A DNA stretch of 39,395 nucleotides from an uncultured Pelagibacteraceae bacterium (lineage in GTDB: Bacteria > Pseudomonadota > Alphaproteobacteria > Pelagibacterales > Pelagibacteraceae). Position 1 is the first letter of the stretch. The number at the start of each line of letters is the position of its first letter. Of this stretch, positions 27,437 through 37,119 are shown piece by piece. The stretch lies in the NCBI GenBank assembly GCA_902566755.1, contig CACFJR010000010.1:1-39395 (forward strand), in the 5' to 3' direction. The translations under genes and the position numbers were made by a program. The notes under the pieces are model-generated. The model saw only the letters and a list, made by a program, of their open reading frames with translations, ran no database searches and was not told the origin of the DNA.

Positions 27437-28966
27437 TTAATATCTTATTTTAATATCACTTAATTTGAAAGCTTTAGTAATTAAGGATATTGCAAAATAA
27501 ATAATCGCTGATGAAATTACTAATAAAAGAAGATAAATAACTTTAAAATTACTATCATATTCTAATTGAACACTGAAAAAATTAATTGAACTGAAAAGGA
27601 ATAAAGCCATTAATAAAACTGATAAAATTATTTTGAAAAATTGAAATATTAAACTTAAACTTACTTTAAAAAATTTTTTATGATTTAAATAATAATATAA
27701 TAATAAAGCGTTAATCCAGGATGAAATAGATGTTGCAACTGGAATTATTATAAAGCCAAAATCTCTAAAATAATAAATACTTATTGAAGCATTAATGATA
27801 ACTGATATTAACGAAAAATAAAACGGTGTCTTTGTATTATCTCTAGCAAAAACAAAATTTGAGAGAATTTTAATCAGTGAAAAAGCGGGCAAACCTAAAG
27901 CAAAATAAAATAATGCTTTTGCAGAATTTTCAACACCCTCTTTGTTAAAAGATCCATATCCAAATAATGATGAAACAATTTCTTCGGAAGCAATCAATAG
28001 ACCTGCCATCGCAGGAAGACTCAAAAAAAGTGAAAGTTCCAATGACTTGTTTTGTATCAAATCAATATCCTTCAATTTTTTTTGAGCAATATAAGAGGAT
28101 AGTTTTGGAAGTATGACAGTTCCTATTGCTATACCTGCAATGGCAAGATTAATTTGATAAATTCGGTCTGCATAATATAAATATGATACAGCTCCAGCTT
28201 GAAAAGAGGCAATGATAGTTCCAATCAAAATATTAATTTGAGTCACCCCTGAAGAAAAAATACTTGGCAAAAGTTTTTTAAAAAAAATTTTTGTTTTATT
28301 ATCAATATTTAAATTTACTTCAAACTGGGGCTTATAAATTTTTTTCAATACTAAAATAAGAAAGATCATTTGAATGAGTCCAGCTATTGATACGCCATAG
28401 GACATATAAATCACAAGATAATCATCAAGGTATTTGGCGTACAATAATATAATTATCAAAACTATATTTAATATTATTGGTGCGGCTGAAGCAGCTGCAA
28501 ACTTATTATGTGAGTTTAAAATTGCTGAAAAAAAAGATGCTAAACTTATAAACAATATAAAAGGAAATGTAATCCTAGTTAGGTCAGTTGCTATAATAAA
28601 CTTTTCAGGATCTGATTTAAAACCTGGTGCTATAAGTGATACAAATAAAGGCATAAATAATTCAACAAGAATTACAAGTCCTAACAATGAAAAAGTTAAT
28701 AAACTAAAAACTTTATTTGCAAAGCTTTCAGAATTTTTTTTAGATTTTGTTAACTCTTTTGTGTAACTTGGCACAAAAGCTGCATTGAAGGAACCTTCCC
28801 CGAAGATTCTCCTAAATGTATTTGGAATTCTAAATGCAACAAAAAAAGCGTCTGCGATAGGTCCTGAACCAAGAAATATGGCAATGAGAATGTCTCTAAC
28901 GTACCCAGATATTCTACTTATTATGGTATAAAAACTAAAAGTCCCAGTTGACTTAATTATATTCAT
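27437..28966 (-). CDS. murJ: Lipid II flippase MurJ (MviN)
   Basis: MurJ flips the lipid-linked peptidoglycan precursor across the inner membrane. The 509-residue protein is hydrophobic throughout, with about 14 membrane helices. The N-terminal signature is SRISGYVRDILIAIFLG, followed by ADAFFVAFRIPNTFRRIFGEGSFNAAFVP, which carries the essential Arg residues of the cavity. It is divergent from maeB with a 50-base gap, and trpS follows immediately. Confidence 0.96.
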   Translation of the reverse strand: MNIIKSTGTFSFYTIISRISGYVRDILIAIFLGSGPIADAFFVAFRIPNTFRRIFGEGSFNAAFVPSYTKELTKSKKNSESFANKVFSLLTFSLLGLVILVELFMPLFVSLIAPGFKSDPEKFIIATDLTRITFPFILFISLASFFSAILNSHNKFAAASAAPIILNIVLIIILLYAKYLDDYLVIYMSYGVSIAGLIQMIFLILVLKKIYKPQFEVNLNIDNKTKIFFKKLLPSIFSSGVTQINILIGTIIASFQAGAVSYLYYADRIYQINLAIAGIAIGTVILPKLSSYIAQKKLKDIDLIQNKSLELSLFLSLPAMAGLLIASEEIVSSLFGYGSFNKEGVENSAKALFYFALGLPAFSLIKILSNFVFARDNTKTPFYFSLISVIINASISIYYFRDFGFIIIPVATSISSWINALLLYYYLNHKKFFKVSLSLIFQFFKIILSVLLMALFLFSSINFFSVQLEYDSNFKVIYLLLLVISSAIIYFAISLITKAFKLSDIKIRY

Positions 28967-29016
28967 AAATCATATTAGTCTTATTATTGGCTCATTTGTA
29001 TACATAAATAATCAAA

Positions 29017-31305
29017 ATGAAAAAAAATAAAATTGAACATTACTCAGATAAAGAAGCATTAGATTTTCATAATACTAATAAATCTGGCAAGATTGAGATT
29101 ATTTCCTCTAAACCAATGACTTCAAAAAGAGACTTGGCTTTAGCATATTCACCTGGAGTTGCTGCTCCTGTAAAAGCGATTTCAAAAAATCCTGACCTTG
29201 CATATGACTATACTACTAAAGGTAATCTAGTAGCTGTAATAAGTAATGGCTCAGCAATTTTAGGTCTTGGAAATTTGGGTGCAATTGCCTCAAAACCAGT
29301 TATGGAAGGAAAGGCTGTTTTATTTAAAAGATTTGCAGACATAGATTCCATTGACATTGAAATAGATTCTTCAAATACAAAAGAAATTATTAATTCTGTA
29401 AAAAATATTTCAAAAAGCTTTGGTGGAATTAATCTTGAAGACATAAAAGCACCTGAGTGTTTTATAATAGAGAACGAATTAAAAAAATTATTAGATATTC
29501 CTGTGTTTCATGACGATCAGCATGGTACAGCTATAATTACAAGTGCTGCACTTATTAATGCTTGTGATATTGCAAAAAAAAATATTAAGGATGTAAAAGT
29601 GGTCATTAATGGTGCAGGTGCATCCGCAATGGCTTGTGCAAATCTTTTTATAAATACAGGTGTAAAAGATAAAAATATCACAATGCTTGATTCAAAGGGG
29701 GTTATTCATTCTGAAAGAGATGATTTAAATGAATGGAAAAAGAAATTTGCTATCAAAACAAAAGATAGAACTTTAAATGATGCAATTAATGGGGCAGATG
29801 TGTTTTTAGGTCTTTCTCAAGCTGGGGTCTTAAAAAAAGTAATGGTTAAAAAAATGTCTAAGAATCCAATTGTATTCGCATGTGCAAACCCAGATCCTGA
29901 GATCATTCCTGAGGACGTTGAAGATGTGAGAGATGATGCCATTATAGCTACTGGAAGATCAGACTATCCAAATCAAGTAAATAATTTAATTGGTTTTCCA
30001 TATATCTTTAGAGGAGCTCTAGATGTTAGAGCTAAAACAATAAATGAAGAAATGAAAGTCGCTGCTGTTAAAGCTATTGCTACATTAGCAAGAGAAAGAG
30101 TGCCGGATGAAGTGGTGGCTGCAATGGGTGGGGACCGGCCTCATTACGGGAGGGATTATATTATTCCTTCAACTTTCGATCCTAGATTAATAAGTGTAAT
30201 TCCGGTTGCGGTTGCAAAAGCGGCAATAAAAACAGGTGTTGCAAGAAAAAATATTGAAGATTTCGATATTTATGCTGAACAACTCAAAAACCGATTGGAT
30301 CCATCAGTGGCAGTAATTCAGGGCATAAACTCCCAAATTAAAAAAAATCAAAAAAGAGTAGTGTTCGCAGATGGAGAAGATGAAAATAATTTGAAAGCAG
30401 CAATAGCATTTAAAAATAATGGACTTGGTGAGCCAATCTTAATTGCTAAAGAAGATATAGTAAAAAAAAAATTATATGAAATTGGTTATGAGGAAAAGCT
30501 CGATATTAAAATAATCAACTCAACGGATAAAGAATTAAGAGAGAGATATGTAAAATTTTTATTTGAAAAACTTCAAAGAAAAGAGGGTTTATTAGAGAGA
30601 GATTGTGACAAATTAATTAGAAATGACAGAGTCATATGGGGGGCTTGTATGGTTTCTTGTGGAGACGCGGACGCAATGGTAACTGGAAATACCAGACGTT
30701 ATTCTTCATCATTAGAAAAAATTACAAAAGTTGTAGATCCAAGGCCAGGCGAAATAATGTTTGGTCTAAACATGATAATTAACAGAGGTAAAACAATATT
30801 TGTTTGTGATACCTCTGTAATTGAGTATCCAGATGCAAATCAATTGGCAGAAATGGCAATTTCAACAGCAAGAGTAGTGAGATTATTTGGTTTTGATCCA
30901 AAGGTAGCCTTTTTATCCCATTCAACTTTTGGTCAGCCTGTAACAGATAGAACAAAACGAATAAGTGATGCAGTGCAAATTTTAAAAGAGAGAAAAGTCG
31001 ACTTTAAATTTGATGGCGAAATGCAACCCGATGTCGCTTTAGAGGAAACTTATAAAGAATTATATCCATTTTCAGAAATCGTGGGTAATGCAAATGTTTT
31101 GATAATGCCGAGCCAGCACAGTGCAGCGATATCATTTAAAACAATGAAATCAATGAGTAGGGCGAAAGTAATTGGTCCACTTCTTATAGGATTAGGACAA
31201 GCAATAGAAATAGCTCCACTTAGAAGTTCAACTTCAGAAATTTTAAACTTAGCATCCGTTGCCGCATATTCTGCTGGTGTAATTGACTATAATAAAAAAA
31301 ATTAA
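29017..31305 (+). CDS. maeB: NADP-dependent malic enzyme with phosphotransacetylase-like domain
   Basis: This enzyme oxidatively decarboxylates malate to pyruvate. The 762-residue fusion has the malic enzyme part (about 1-425): LAYSPGVAAPV, the catalytic region around MEGKAVLFKRFADID, HDDQHGTA and the NAD(P)-binding INGAGASAMACANLF. The C-terminal part (about 440-762) resembles phosphate acetyltransferase (RVVFADGEDENNLKAA, MFGLNMIINRGKTIFVCDT) and in MaeB proteins is regulatory, sensing acetyl-CoA, rather than catalytic. Its stop codon overlaps that of the convergent BON gene: the two share a palindromic TTAA. Confidence 0.96.
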   Translation: MKKNKIEHYSDKEALDFHNTNKSGKIEIISSKPMTSKRDLALAYSPGVAAPVKAISKNPDLAYDYTTKGNLVAVISNGSAILGLGNLGAIASKPVMEGKAVLFKRFADIDSIDIEIDSSNTKEIINSVKNISKSFGGINLEDIKAPECFIIENELKKLLDIPVFHDDQHGTAIITSAALINACDIAKKNIKDVKVVINGAGASAMACANLFINTGVKDKNITMLDSKGVIHSERDDLNEWKKKFAIKTKDRTLNDAINGADVFLGLSQAGVLKKVMVKKMSKNPIVFACANPDPEIIPEDVEDVRDDAIIATGRSDYPNQVNNLIGFPYIFRGALDVRAKTINEEMKVAAVKAIATLARERVPDEVVAAMGGDRPHYGRDYIIPSTFDPRLISVIPVAVAKAAIKTGVARKNIEDFDIYAEQLKNRLDPSVAVIQGINSQIKKNQKRVVFADGEDENNLKAAIAFKNNGLGEPILIAKEDIVKKKLYEIGYEEKLDIKIINSTDKELRERYVKFLFEKLQRKEGLLERDCDKLIRNDRVIWGACMVSCGDADAMVTGNTRRYSSSLEKITKVVDPRPGEIMFGLNMIINRGKTIFVCDTSVIEYPDANQLAEMAISTARVVRLFGFDPKVAFLSHSTFGQPVTDRTKRISDAVQILKERKVDFKFDGEMQPDVALEETYKELYPFSEIVGNANVLIMPSQHSAAISFKTMKSMSRAKVIGPLLIGLGQAIEIAPLRSSTSEILNLASVAAYSAGVIDYNKKN

Positions 31306-31901
31306 TTCTTTTGAATTCTTAAGTCTTCCATTAAAAGGATACTTGCTATCACTTTTTCAACATCTAAAATTGACTTAGCTTCTTCAACTACCAAATTAAG
31401 CTCATCTTTTGTTTCAGCAATACCATAAATGTATATTCGTTTTTTATATGTATCTATTTGATAGTTTCTTGATTTGATTTCATTATTAAACACCAGGGCT
31501 GTTCTTAATTGAGAGGTAATTAAAAGATCCTTAGCTGATTGTTTAAAATTAAATTCTTCTTTAATCTTAATATCATTTCTTACTGATCTTACTCCCTCTG
31601 TTTCCCAAGCTATTTTGGTAATTTCGAGTTTATCCTCTGGATTATCGACTTTACCAGTTATGAATATTCTCCCGTCAAGAACTTTTGATTTTACTGCTAA
31701 AAAATAACTTTTGTCTTCTAAAGTAAGTCTGGTTGATAAATTTTTTTGCATAATAGTATCATCTATTTGTGTTCCAATTGACCTTGGATCGACCGCGACC
31801 GATACACCAGTTCCAAATAATCCGCTTGTTCCTGTTCCAACACAAGAGTTAAGAAATATTAGTAATATAAATAAATACCTAATCTTCATTTTTTTTTTCA
31901 A
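31302..31901 (-). CDS. BON-domain outer-membrane lipoprotein
   Basis: The 199-residue protein begins with a lipoprotein signal (LFILLIFLNSC, Cys20 as the lipidation site) and then has two BON domains (about 46-115 and 116-190). The layout is that of the DolP/OsmY-type envelope-maintenance proteins. BON domains bind phospholipid surfaces. The start at 31901 overlaps rsmI by 23 bases; an alternative ATG four codons downstream (31889) reduces the overlap and keeps the signal. Lnt encoded at 18560 would complete its lipidation. Confidence 0.87.
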   Translation of the reverse strand: MKKKMKIRYLFILLIFLNSCVGTGTSGLFGTGVSVAVDPRSIGTQIDDTIMQKNLSTRLTLEDKSYFLAVKSKVLDGRIFITGKVDNPEDKLEITKIAWETEGVRSVRNDIKIKEEFNFKQSAKDLLITSQLRTALVFNNEIKSRNYQIDTYKKRIYIYGIAETKDELNLVVEEAKSILDVEKVIASILLMEDLRIQKN

Positions 31902-32727
31902 GGCAATAATTATAAATTGTACGTTTTGGAATGTTTCTACCTTTAAAATAATCTACAATATCTTTAATTGTTTTTTTTGATAACATCTTGTTAATCAATT
32001 TCATATCAGATTCGGTTAGATAGTTAAAATTGTTAATTGAATTTTTCTTTTCAGAAAAGATAGCTGTTAATTCACCTTTAATATTTAAATTAATCTTTTT
32101 CAAATCGCTGACTTTTAATCTAATGAACTCTTCATGCAATTTTGTAATTTCTCTACAAATTACTATCTCCCTATCACTAAAATATTCTTGAAATTTTTCT
32201 AAATTTTTAAGAAATTTTCTTGGAGATGAAAATAAAATTATCGAACAATCAATTTTACTTAACATCTCAAGCTCTTTTTTTAATACTGATAGTTTTTCAG
32301 ACAAAAAACCAAAAAAAATAAATTTTTCTGAAAAACCACTTATCGACGCTGTTGCAGTAACTGAGGAAACTCCTGGGATCGGAATAATTGGTATATTTTT
32401 TGAAACACATTCTTTAATAAGTATTTTGCCTGGATCTGAAATAACTGGTGTACCAGCATCTGAAATAAGTGATATAATATTATATTTTTGAATTGTAGAA
32501 ACAATTTCACTAGAAATTTTTCTCTCATTAAATTTATGGTACGATACCAACTTTGACTTAATCTCATAATGAGTAAGTAGTTTTTTTGAATTTCTCGTAT
32601 CTTCACATAAAATTATATCCGATTTCTTAAGTATATCTATTGCTCTAAAAGTAATGTCTTTCAAATTTCCTATGGGGGTAGAAACTATGTAAAGTCCCTT
32701 TTTAAGTTTTTGAGTTTTAGACTTCAT
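31879..32727 (-). CDS. rsmI: 16S rRNA (cytidine-1402-2'-O)-methyltransferase
   Basis: RsmI methylates the ribose of C1402 in the 30S decoding centre. The 282-residue protein matches the family length and motifs: GLYIVSTPIGNLKDITFRA (12-30), CEDTRNSKKLL, SDAGTPVISDPG and the PIIPIPGVSSVTA region of tetrapyrrole-methylase-fold enzymes. It is divergent from the lppC-like gene with a 32-base gap, as in many proteobacteria (rsmI/yraL next to lppC/yraM), but yraN, usually nearby, is absent. Confidence 0.95.
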   Translation of the reverse strand: MKSKTQKLKKGLYIVSTPIGNLKDITFRAIDILKKSDIILCEDTRNSKKLLTHYEIKSKLVSYHKFNERKISSEIVSTIQKYNIISLISDAGTPVISDPGKILIKECVSKNIPIIPIPGVSSVTATASISGFSEKFIFFGFLSEKLSVLKKELEMLSKIDCSIILFSSPRKFLKNLEKFQEYFSDREIVICREITKLHEEFIRLKVSDLKKINLNIKGELTAIFSEKKNSINNFNYLTESDMKLINKMLSKKTIKDIVDYFKGRNIPKRTIYNYCLEKKNED

Positions 32728-32759
32728 TGTTTTAAAAGAATATAATATTTAGTAATGAA

Positions 32760-33911
32760 ATGAAAAATAAAATTAACTTTTTAATATCTATTTTAACTTT
32801 TCTAATAATAAGCTCTATTTCGACATCAGCTTCAGAAAAAATAAAGATAGGATTATTATTACCTTTGAGTGGTGAGAATAAGAATATTGGGACCTCTGTT
32901 TTAAGATCTGTGAGTATGGCAGTGAATAAGATTGATAATTCTAAACTAGAGTTTCTTCCAAAAAACAATTTCGATAATCCTGAACAAAACTATATAGCTG
33001 CTAAAGAACTTTACGATAATGGTGTAAGAATTTTTATAGGTCCAATTTTTGAAAAAAATATTAAAAACTTATCAAAACTAAATGATGCAATTTTTTTGTC
33101 CTTTACAAATAAACTTGAAAAAAAAGGTAACAATATTATTTCTGTTGGTGTAAATGCATTATCACAACTTGAAGCAATTGAAAAATTTCAAAAAATAGAA
33201 GGACTAGATAAAACAATTTGTTTAATTCCCGAGGATCGTTTCAGAGATGAAATTGAAAAAGGTCTATCATCAACTAATATAAAATTAAAAAAAAAATATT
33301 TTTACGAGTCTGATCCAACTTTGTTAACAAAGAGAATAGAAAAAATTACCAAATACGATAGGAGAAAACAAAATTTAGCTGACGAAATAAAAAGGGTGGA
33401 AGAGTCAGATGAGTTCAATAAAGAAAAAATAATAGAAAATTTGGAAAAAAAAGACACTCTTGGAAAAGTAAATTTCGACTCCGTAATAATTTCTGCATTC
33501 GATGAAACACTTAAAAGTATAACGACATCTTTAATATATACAGATGTCACACCAAAAAAAACATATTTCATTACATTAAACCAATGGTTTGACGAGTCTT
33601 TACTTAACGAAGATAGTTCCCAGAATCTTTATTTTCCCTCAGTAAATAAAAAAAATTTTGATGAATTCAAACAGGAATATTTTAAGAAATATTCATCTGA
33701 GCCAAATCAAATCTCTTTATTGGGTTTCGATATGGTTGGATTAATTTTTTATCTTTCTAAGGTAAATAACTTCCAACTAAATAATAAAATATTTGATCAG
33801 AAAAATACCTTCAAGGGCAAGATTGGTTTATTTGAAATAGAGGATAAACGTATAAAACACGTTTTAAATTTTTATAAAGTTGAAAACAATAAATTTAAAA
33901 AAATCTTTTAA
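32760..33911 (+). CDS. LppC-like penicillin-binding-protein activator / periplasmic-binding-fold protein
   Basis: The 383-residue protein has a signal peptide (MKNKINFLISILTFLIISSISTSAS) without an obvious lipobox Cys. A type I periplasmic-binding-protein fold follows, beginning KIKIGLLLPLSGENKNIG and continuing with VRIFIGPIFEKNIK. Placement divergent from rsmI matches the LppC/YraM (LpoA C-terminal-like) family, which activates penicillin-binding proteins in gammaproteobacteria. The missing lipid anchor means it may instead be soluble. A consensus-like -10 TATAAT is at 32741-32746. Its last 17 bases overlap the 3' end of rdgB on the other strand. Confidence 0.8.
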   Translation: MKNKINFLISILTFLIISSISTSASEKIKIGLLLPLSGENKNIGTSVLRSVSMAVNKIDNSKLEFLPKNNFDNPEQNYIAAKELYDNGVRIFIGPIFEKNIKNLSKLNDAIFLSFTNKLEKKGNNIISVGVNALSQLEAIEKFQKIEGLDKTICLIPEDRFRDEIEKGLSSTNIKLKKKYFYESDPTLLTKRIEKITKYDRRKQNLADEIKRVEESDEFNKEKIIENLEKKDTLGKVNFDSVIISAFDETLKSITTSLIYTDVTPKKTYFITLNQWFDESLLNEDSSQNLYFPSVNKKNFDEFKQEYFKKYSSEPNQISLLGFDMVGLIFYLSKVNNFQLNNKIFDQKNTFKGKIGLFEIEDKRIKHVLNFYKVENNKFKKIF

Positions 33912-34497
33912 TTTTTTTAAAGGCTTTTGCTCTATGGTCAATTTTATATTTGTAACTTTTGCTCATCTCAGCAAAAGTTCTTTTATGACCATTTGGAATA
34001 AAAATTGGATCATATCCAAATCCATTTTTTCCTTTTTTGGTTTTAGATATTTTTCCACTTACTTTACCTAAAGAATAAATTTTTTTTGTATTTGGCCAAT
34101 AGATAACTAGAGCACAAATAAATCTTGCTGAAATTTTTTTTGTTCTCCATTCTTTATCCTTTTTATCCAATTCTTTATAGACCCTTTGCATTGCTTTATT
34201 GAAGTCACTTTTTTTACCTCCCCATCGAGCTGAATAAATTCCTGGTTTTTTTTTGAGAACATCAATCTCTAAACCTGAGTCATCTGATAAACATATTAAA
34301 TTTGTTTTTTTTGAAAAATATTTTGCTTTGATTAGCGCGTTGGATTTGAAGGTTTTACCAGTTTCATTCGGGCTTTTGAGATTAAAATCTTTAGTTGAGA
34401 AAACTTTTACCTTTTTAGGTAATAAATTAGCAATTTCTCTCAGTTTTCCTCGATTATTAGTGCCTATTAATATTTTAGAAATTTTTTTATTTTTCAT
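33895..34497 (-). CDS. rdgB: XTP/dITP diphosphatase (RdgB/HAM1 family)
   Basis: RdgB hydrolyses non-canonical purine triphosphates (XTP, dITP) to keep them out of nucleic acids. The 200-residue protein has the nucleotide motif IGTNNRGKLREI (11-22), the metal-binding SDDSGLEID (71-79), GFGYDPIFIPNG, the conserved FAEMS and DHRAKAF at the end. It is divergent from grpE with a 36-base gap and tail-to-tail with lppC. Confidence 0.96.
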   Translation of the reverse strand: MKNKKISKILIGTNNRGKLREIANLLPKKVKVFSTKDFNLKSPNETGKTFKSNALIKAKYFSKKTNLICLSDDSGLEIDVLKKKPGIYSARWGGKKSDFNKAMQRVYKELDKKDKEWRTKKISARFICALVIYWPNTKKIYSLGKVSGKISKTKKGKNGFGYDPIFIPNGHKRTFAEMSKSYKYKIDHRAKAFKKIKRFF

Positions 34498-34533
34498 CTA
34501 GTAAATACCAAATTTCTTACCATATAACCTTTA

Positions 34534-35112
34534 ATGCCTGAAGAAAAAAAAACCATTGAAGAAAATAAAGAAGATTTAGATAAAAAAAAATCTGAAGATA
34601 ATAAGACTGAAGAAGAAAAAAAAATAAGCCCCGCAGAAAAAATAGTTGAATTAGAAGATAAGCTAACAAGATCATTTGCTGAATTAGAAAATCAACGTAG
34701 AAGATTTGAAAAAGAAAAAGATGAAGCCTTTGATTATGGTGGGATGGTTTTAGCGAGAGATGCGTTAAACCTTTTAGACAATCTTGAAAGGTCAAAACAA
34801 TCGATAAACAATGATCAAAACTTAGATGAAAATTCAAAGAAGAAAATTATGGACCATATAGAAATTATTTTAAATGACACACTAACAATTTTTAAGAAGA
34901 ATAATATTGTGCCCGTAGTTTCTATAAATGAAAAGCTTGACCCAAATAAACATCAAGCAATGATGGAGATTGAAGACGACAGTAAAGAGCCTGGAACAAT
35001 TGTGCAGGAAATACAAAAAGGATTTATGTTAAAAGATAGACTTTTAAGACCATCATTAGTTGGGGTATCGAAAAAACCACAAAAAACGGAGGAAAAAGAG
35101 CCCAAAAAATAA
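34534..35112 (+). CDS. grpE: Nucleotide exchange factor GrpE
   Basis: GrpE releases ADP from DnaK. The 192-residue protein has an acidic, Glu/Lys-rich disordered N-terminus (1-40), a long coiled-coil helix (about 40-95) and the C-terminal beta wing with KHQAMMEIEDD and GTIVQEIQKGFMLKDRLLRPSLVGVS, the family signature. TATAAC at 34523-34528 lies 5 bases before the ATG, compatible with a leaderless start. The heat-shock repressor gene hrcA, often upstream, is not here. Confidence 0.95.
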   Translation: MPEEKKTIEENKEDLDKKKSEDNKTEEEKKISPAEKIVELEDKLTRSFAELENQRRRFEKEKDEAFDYGGMVLARDALNLLDNLERSKQSINNDQNLDENSKKKIMDHIEIILNDTLTIFKKNNIVPVVSINEKLDPNKHQAMMEIEDDSKEPGTIVQEIQKGFMLKDRLLRPSLVGVSKKPQKTEEKEPKK

Positions 35113-35122
35113 GATATGGGAA

Positions 35123-35150
35123 CTTGTAGATTAAGAAAAAGCACATATAT
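35123..35150 (+). promoter_or_regulatory. Possible heat-shock (sigma-32-type) promoter of dnaK
   Basis: CTTGTAG (35123-35129) and CATATAT (35144-35150) are separated by 14 bases. This resembles the alphaproteobacterial heat-shock form CTTG...C-x-TATxT. It lies in the 58-base grpE-dnaK gap, 21 bases upstream of dnaK. I see no CIRCE inverted repeat (TTAGCACTC), consistent with sigma-32 rather than HrcA control. Confidence 0.4.
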
Positions 35151-35170
35151 GAGTTCTATATAAAAAAATT

Positions 35171-37093
35171 ATGAGCAAAGTAATAGGAATAGATTTAGGA
35201 ACTACAAATTCATGTGTCTCCATAATGGAAGGTACACAGGCAAAGGTTTTAGAAAACGCAGAAGGAGCAAGAACTACTCCTTCGGTAGTCGCTTTTACTG
35301 AAAATGATGAGAAGCTTATTGGGCAGCCGGCAAAAAGACAGGCTGTTACAAACCCTGAAAACACAATTTTTGCTGTTAAAAGATTAATTGGAAGAAACTT
35401 TTCTGACCCATCAGTTAAAAAAGATATTGAAACATCACCTTTTAAGATAATTAACTCAGAAAAAGGTGACGCTTGGATAGAAGCTAAAGGAAAAAAATAT
35501 TCACCATCTCAAATATCAGCGTTCGTTTTACAAAAAATGAAAGAAACTGCTGAAAAATATTTAGGTCAAGAAGTTACTAAAGCAGTGATTACTGTGCCAG
35601 CGTATTTTAACGATGCTCAAAGACAAGCTACTAAAGATGCTGGAAAGATTGCAGGTTTAGAAGTTTTAAGAATTATTAATGAACCAACTGCTGCATCGTT
35701 AGCATATGGTCTAGACAAAAAAGCAAACAAAAAGATTGCTGTATACGACCTTGGTGGCGGGACATTTGATGTATCGATTTTAGAATTAGGTGATGGAGTA
35801 TTTGAAGTTAAATCAACGAATGGTGATACATTTTTAGGTGGAGAGGATTTCGATAACACTATTGTAGAATACTTGCTCTCTGAATTTAAAAAAGATAATG
35901 GAATTGATTTAAAATCTGATAAACTTGCATTACAAAGATTAAAAGAGGCAGCAGAAAAAGCTAAAATAGAATTGTCATCTGCGGCACAGACTGAAATAAA
36001 TCTTCCTTTTATTACAGCTGACAAAACTGGTCCAAAACACATAAACTTAAAGATGACAAGAGCTAAGCTTGAAGCTTTAGTTGAAGATTTAATTAAAAGA
36101 ACAATGCCGCCATGCCAAACTGCTCTTAAAGATGCTGGTTTATCAGCAGGCGAAATCGACGAAATAGTTCTTGTTGGAGGAATGACAAGAATGCCAAAAA
36201 TAATTGAAGAAGTTAAAAACTTCTTTGGCAAAGAACCGAATAAATCTGTAAACCCTGATGAAGTAGTTGCTATGGGTGCTGCAATTCAAGCAGGTGTACT
36301 GCAAGGAGATGTAAAAGATGTATTGTTGTTAGATGTAACGCCTCTTTCTTTAGGTATCGAAACTTTAGGTGGTGTATCAACTAAACTAATCGATAAGAAT
36401 ACAACTATTCCTACAAAGAAAAGCCAAGTATTTTCAACAGCTGAAGATAATCAACCAGCTGTATCCATAAGAGTTCTCCAAGGTGAAAGAGAAATGGCTT
36501 CTGATAATAAAATTTTAGGAAACTTTGAGTTGGTTGGAATTGCTCCAGCACCAAGAGGAGTTCCTCAAATTGAGGTGACTTTTGATATTGATGCTAACGG
36601 AATTGTAAATGTTTCAGCTAAAGATAAAGGAACTGGCAAAGAGCAGAAGATTCAAATTCAAGCTTCTGGGGGTCTTAGCGATGAAGAGATTAGTAAAATG
36701 GTTAAAGATGCTGAAGCTAATAAAGAAGAAGATAAGAAAAAAAGAGAGGCTGTTGATGCAAGAAATCAAGCAGATACTCTTGTTCATTCAACTGAAAAAA
36801 ATTTAAAGGAACATGGTTCTAAAGTTTCTGAAGCTGATAAAAAAGCAATTGAAACAGCATCGGCAGACTTAAGAAACGCATTAAAAGGAGCTGATGTTGA
36901 AGCAATTAAAAAGAAAACTCAGGATTTAGTACAAGCTTCTATGAAACTTGGTGAAGCTATTTACAAATCTCAACAAAGTGCAAAACCAGCTGAAAATGCT
37001 AAAGACCAAAAACAAGAAGGAAAAAAAGACGACAACGTTGTTGATGCAGACTTTGAAGAAGTAAAAGACGAGAATAAAGAAAAAAGCGCCTAA
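35171..37093 (+). CDS. dnaK: Chaperone DnaK (Hsp70)
   Basis: DnaK is the ATP-driven Hsp70 that folds and protects client proteins. The 640-residue length is normal. The nucleotide-binding domain (1-385) has [12 protein letters not shown], the [17 protein letters not shown] region, [12 protein letters not shown] and [10 protein letters not shown]. The linker [19 protein letters not shown] joins the substrate-binding domain (390-505), then the helical lid. The C-terminus ends in an acidic [15 protein letters not shown] motif that interacts with GrpE/DnaJ clients. No Shine-Dalgarno is visible before the ATG. Confidence 0.98.
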   Translation: MSKVIGIDLGTTNSCVSIMEGTQAKVLENAEGARTTPSVVAFTENDEKLIGQPAKRQAVTNPENTIFAVKRLIGRNFSDPSVKKDIETSPFKIINSEKGDAWIEAKGKKYSPSQISAFVLQKMKETAEKYLGQEVTKAVITVPAYFNDAQRQATKDAGKIAGLEVLRIINEPTAASLAYGLDKKANKKIAVYDLGGGTFDVSILELGDGVFEVKSTNGDTFLGGEDFDNTIVEYLLSEFKKDNGIDLKSDKLALQRLKEAAEKAKIELSSAAQTEINLPFITADKTGPKHINLKMTRAKLEALVEDLIKRTMPPCQTALKDAGLSAGEIDEIVLVGGMTRMPKIIEEVKNFFGKEPNKSVNPDEVVAMGAAIQAGVLQGDVKDVLLLDVTPLSLGIETLGGVSTKLIDKNTTIPTKKSQVFSTAEDNQPAVSIRVLQGEREMASDNKILGNFELVGIAPAPRGVPQIEVTFDIDANGIVNVSAKDKGTGKEQKIQIQASGGLSDEEISKMVKDAEANKEEDKKKREAVDARNQADTLVHSTEKNLKEHGSKVSEADKKAIETASADLRNALKGADVEAIKKKTQDLVQASMKLGEAIYKSQQSAKPAENAKDQKQEGKKDDNVVDADFEEVKDENKEKSA

Positions 37094-37119
37094 GATAGCA
37101 ACTATTTGTCTAATTTATT

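Noticed and set aside
32755..32763. Two-codon ORF ATG-AAA-TGA overlapping the lppC-like start
   Set aside because: It is real in sequence and could reinitiate into the ATG at 32760, but such motifs are frequent by chance in A-rich start regions.
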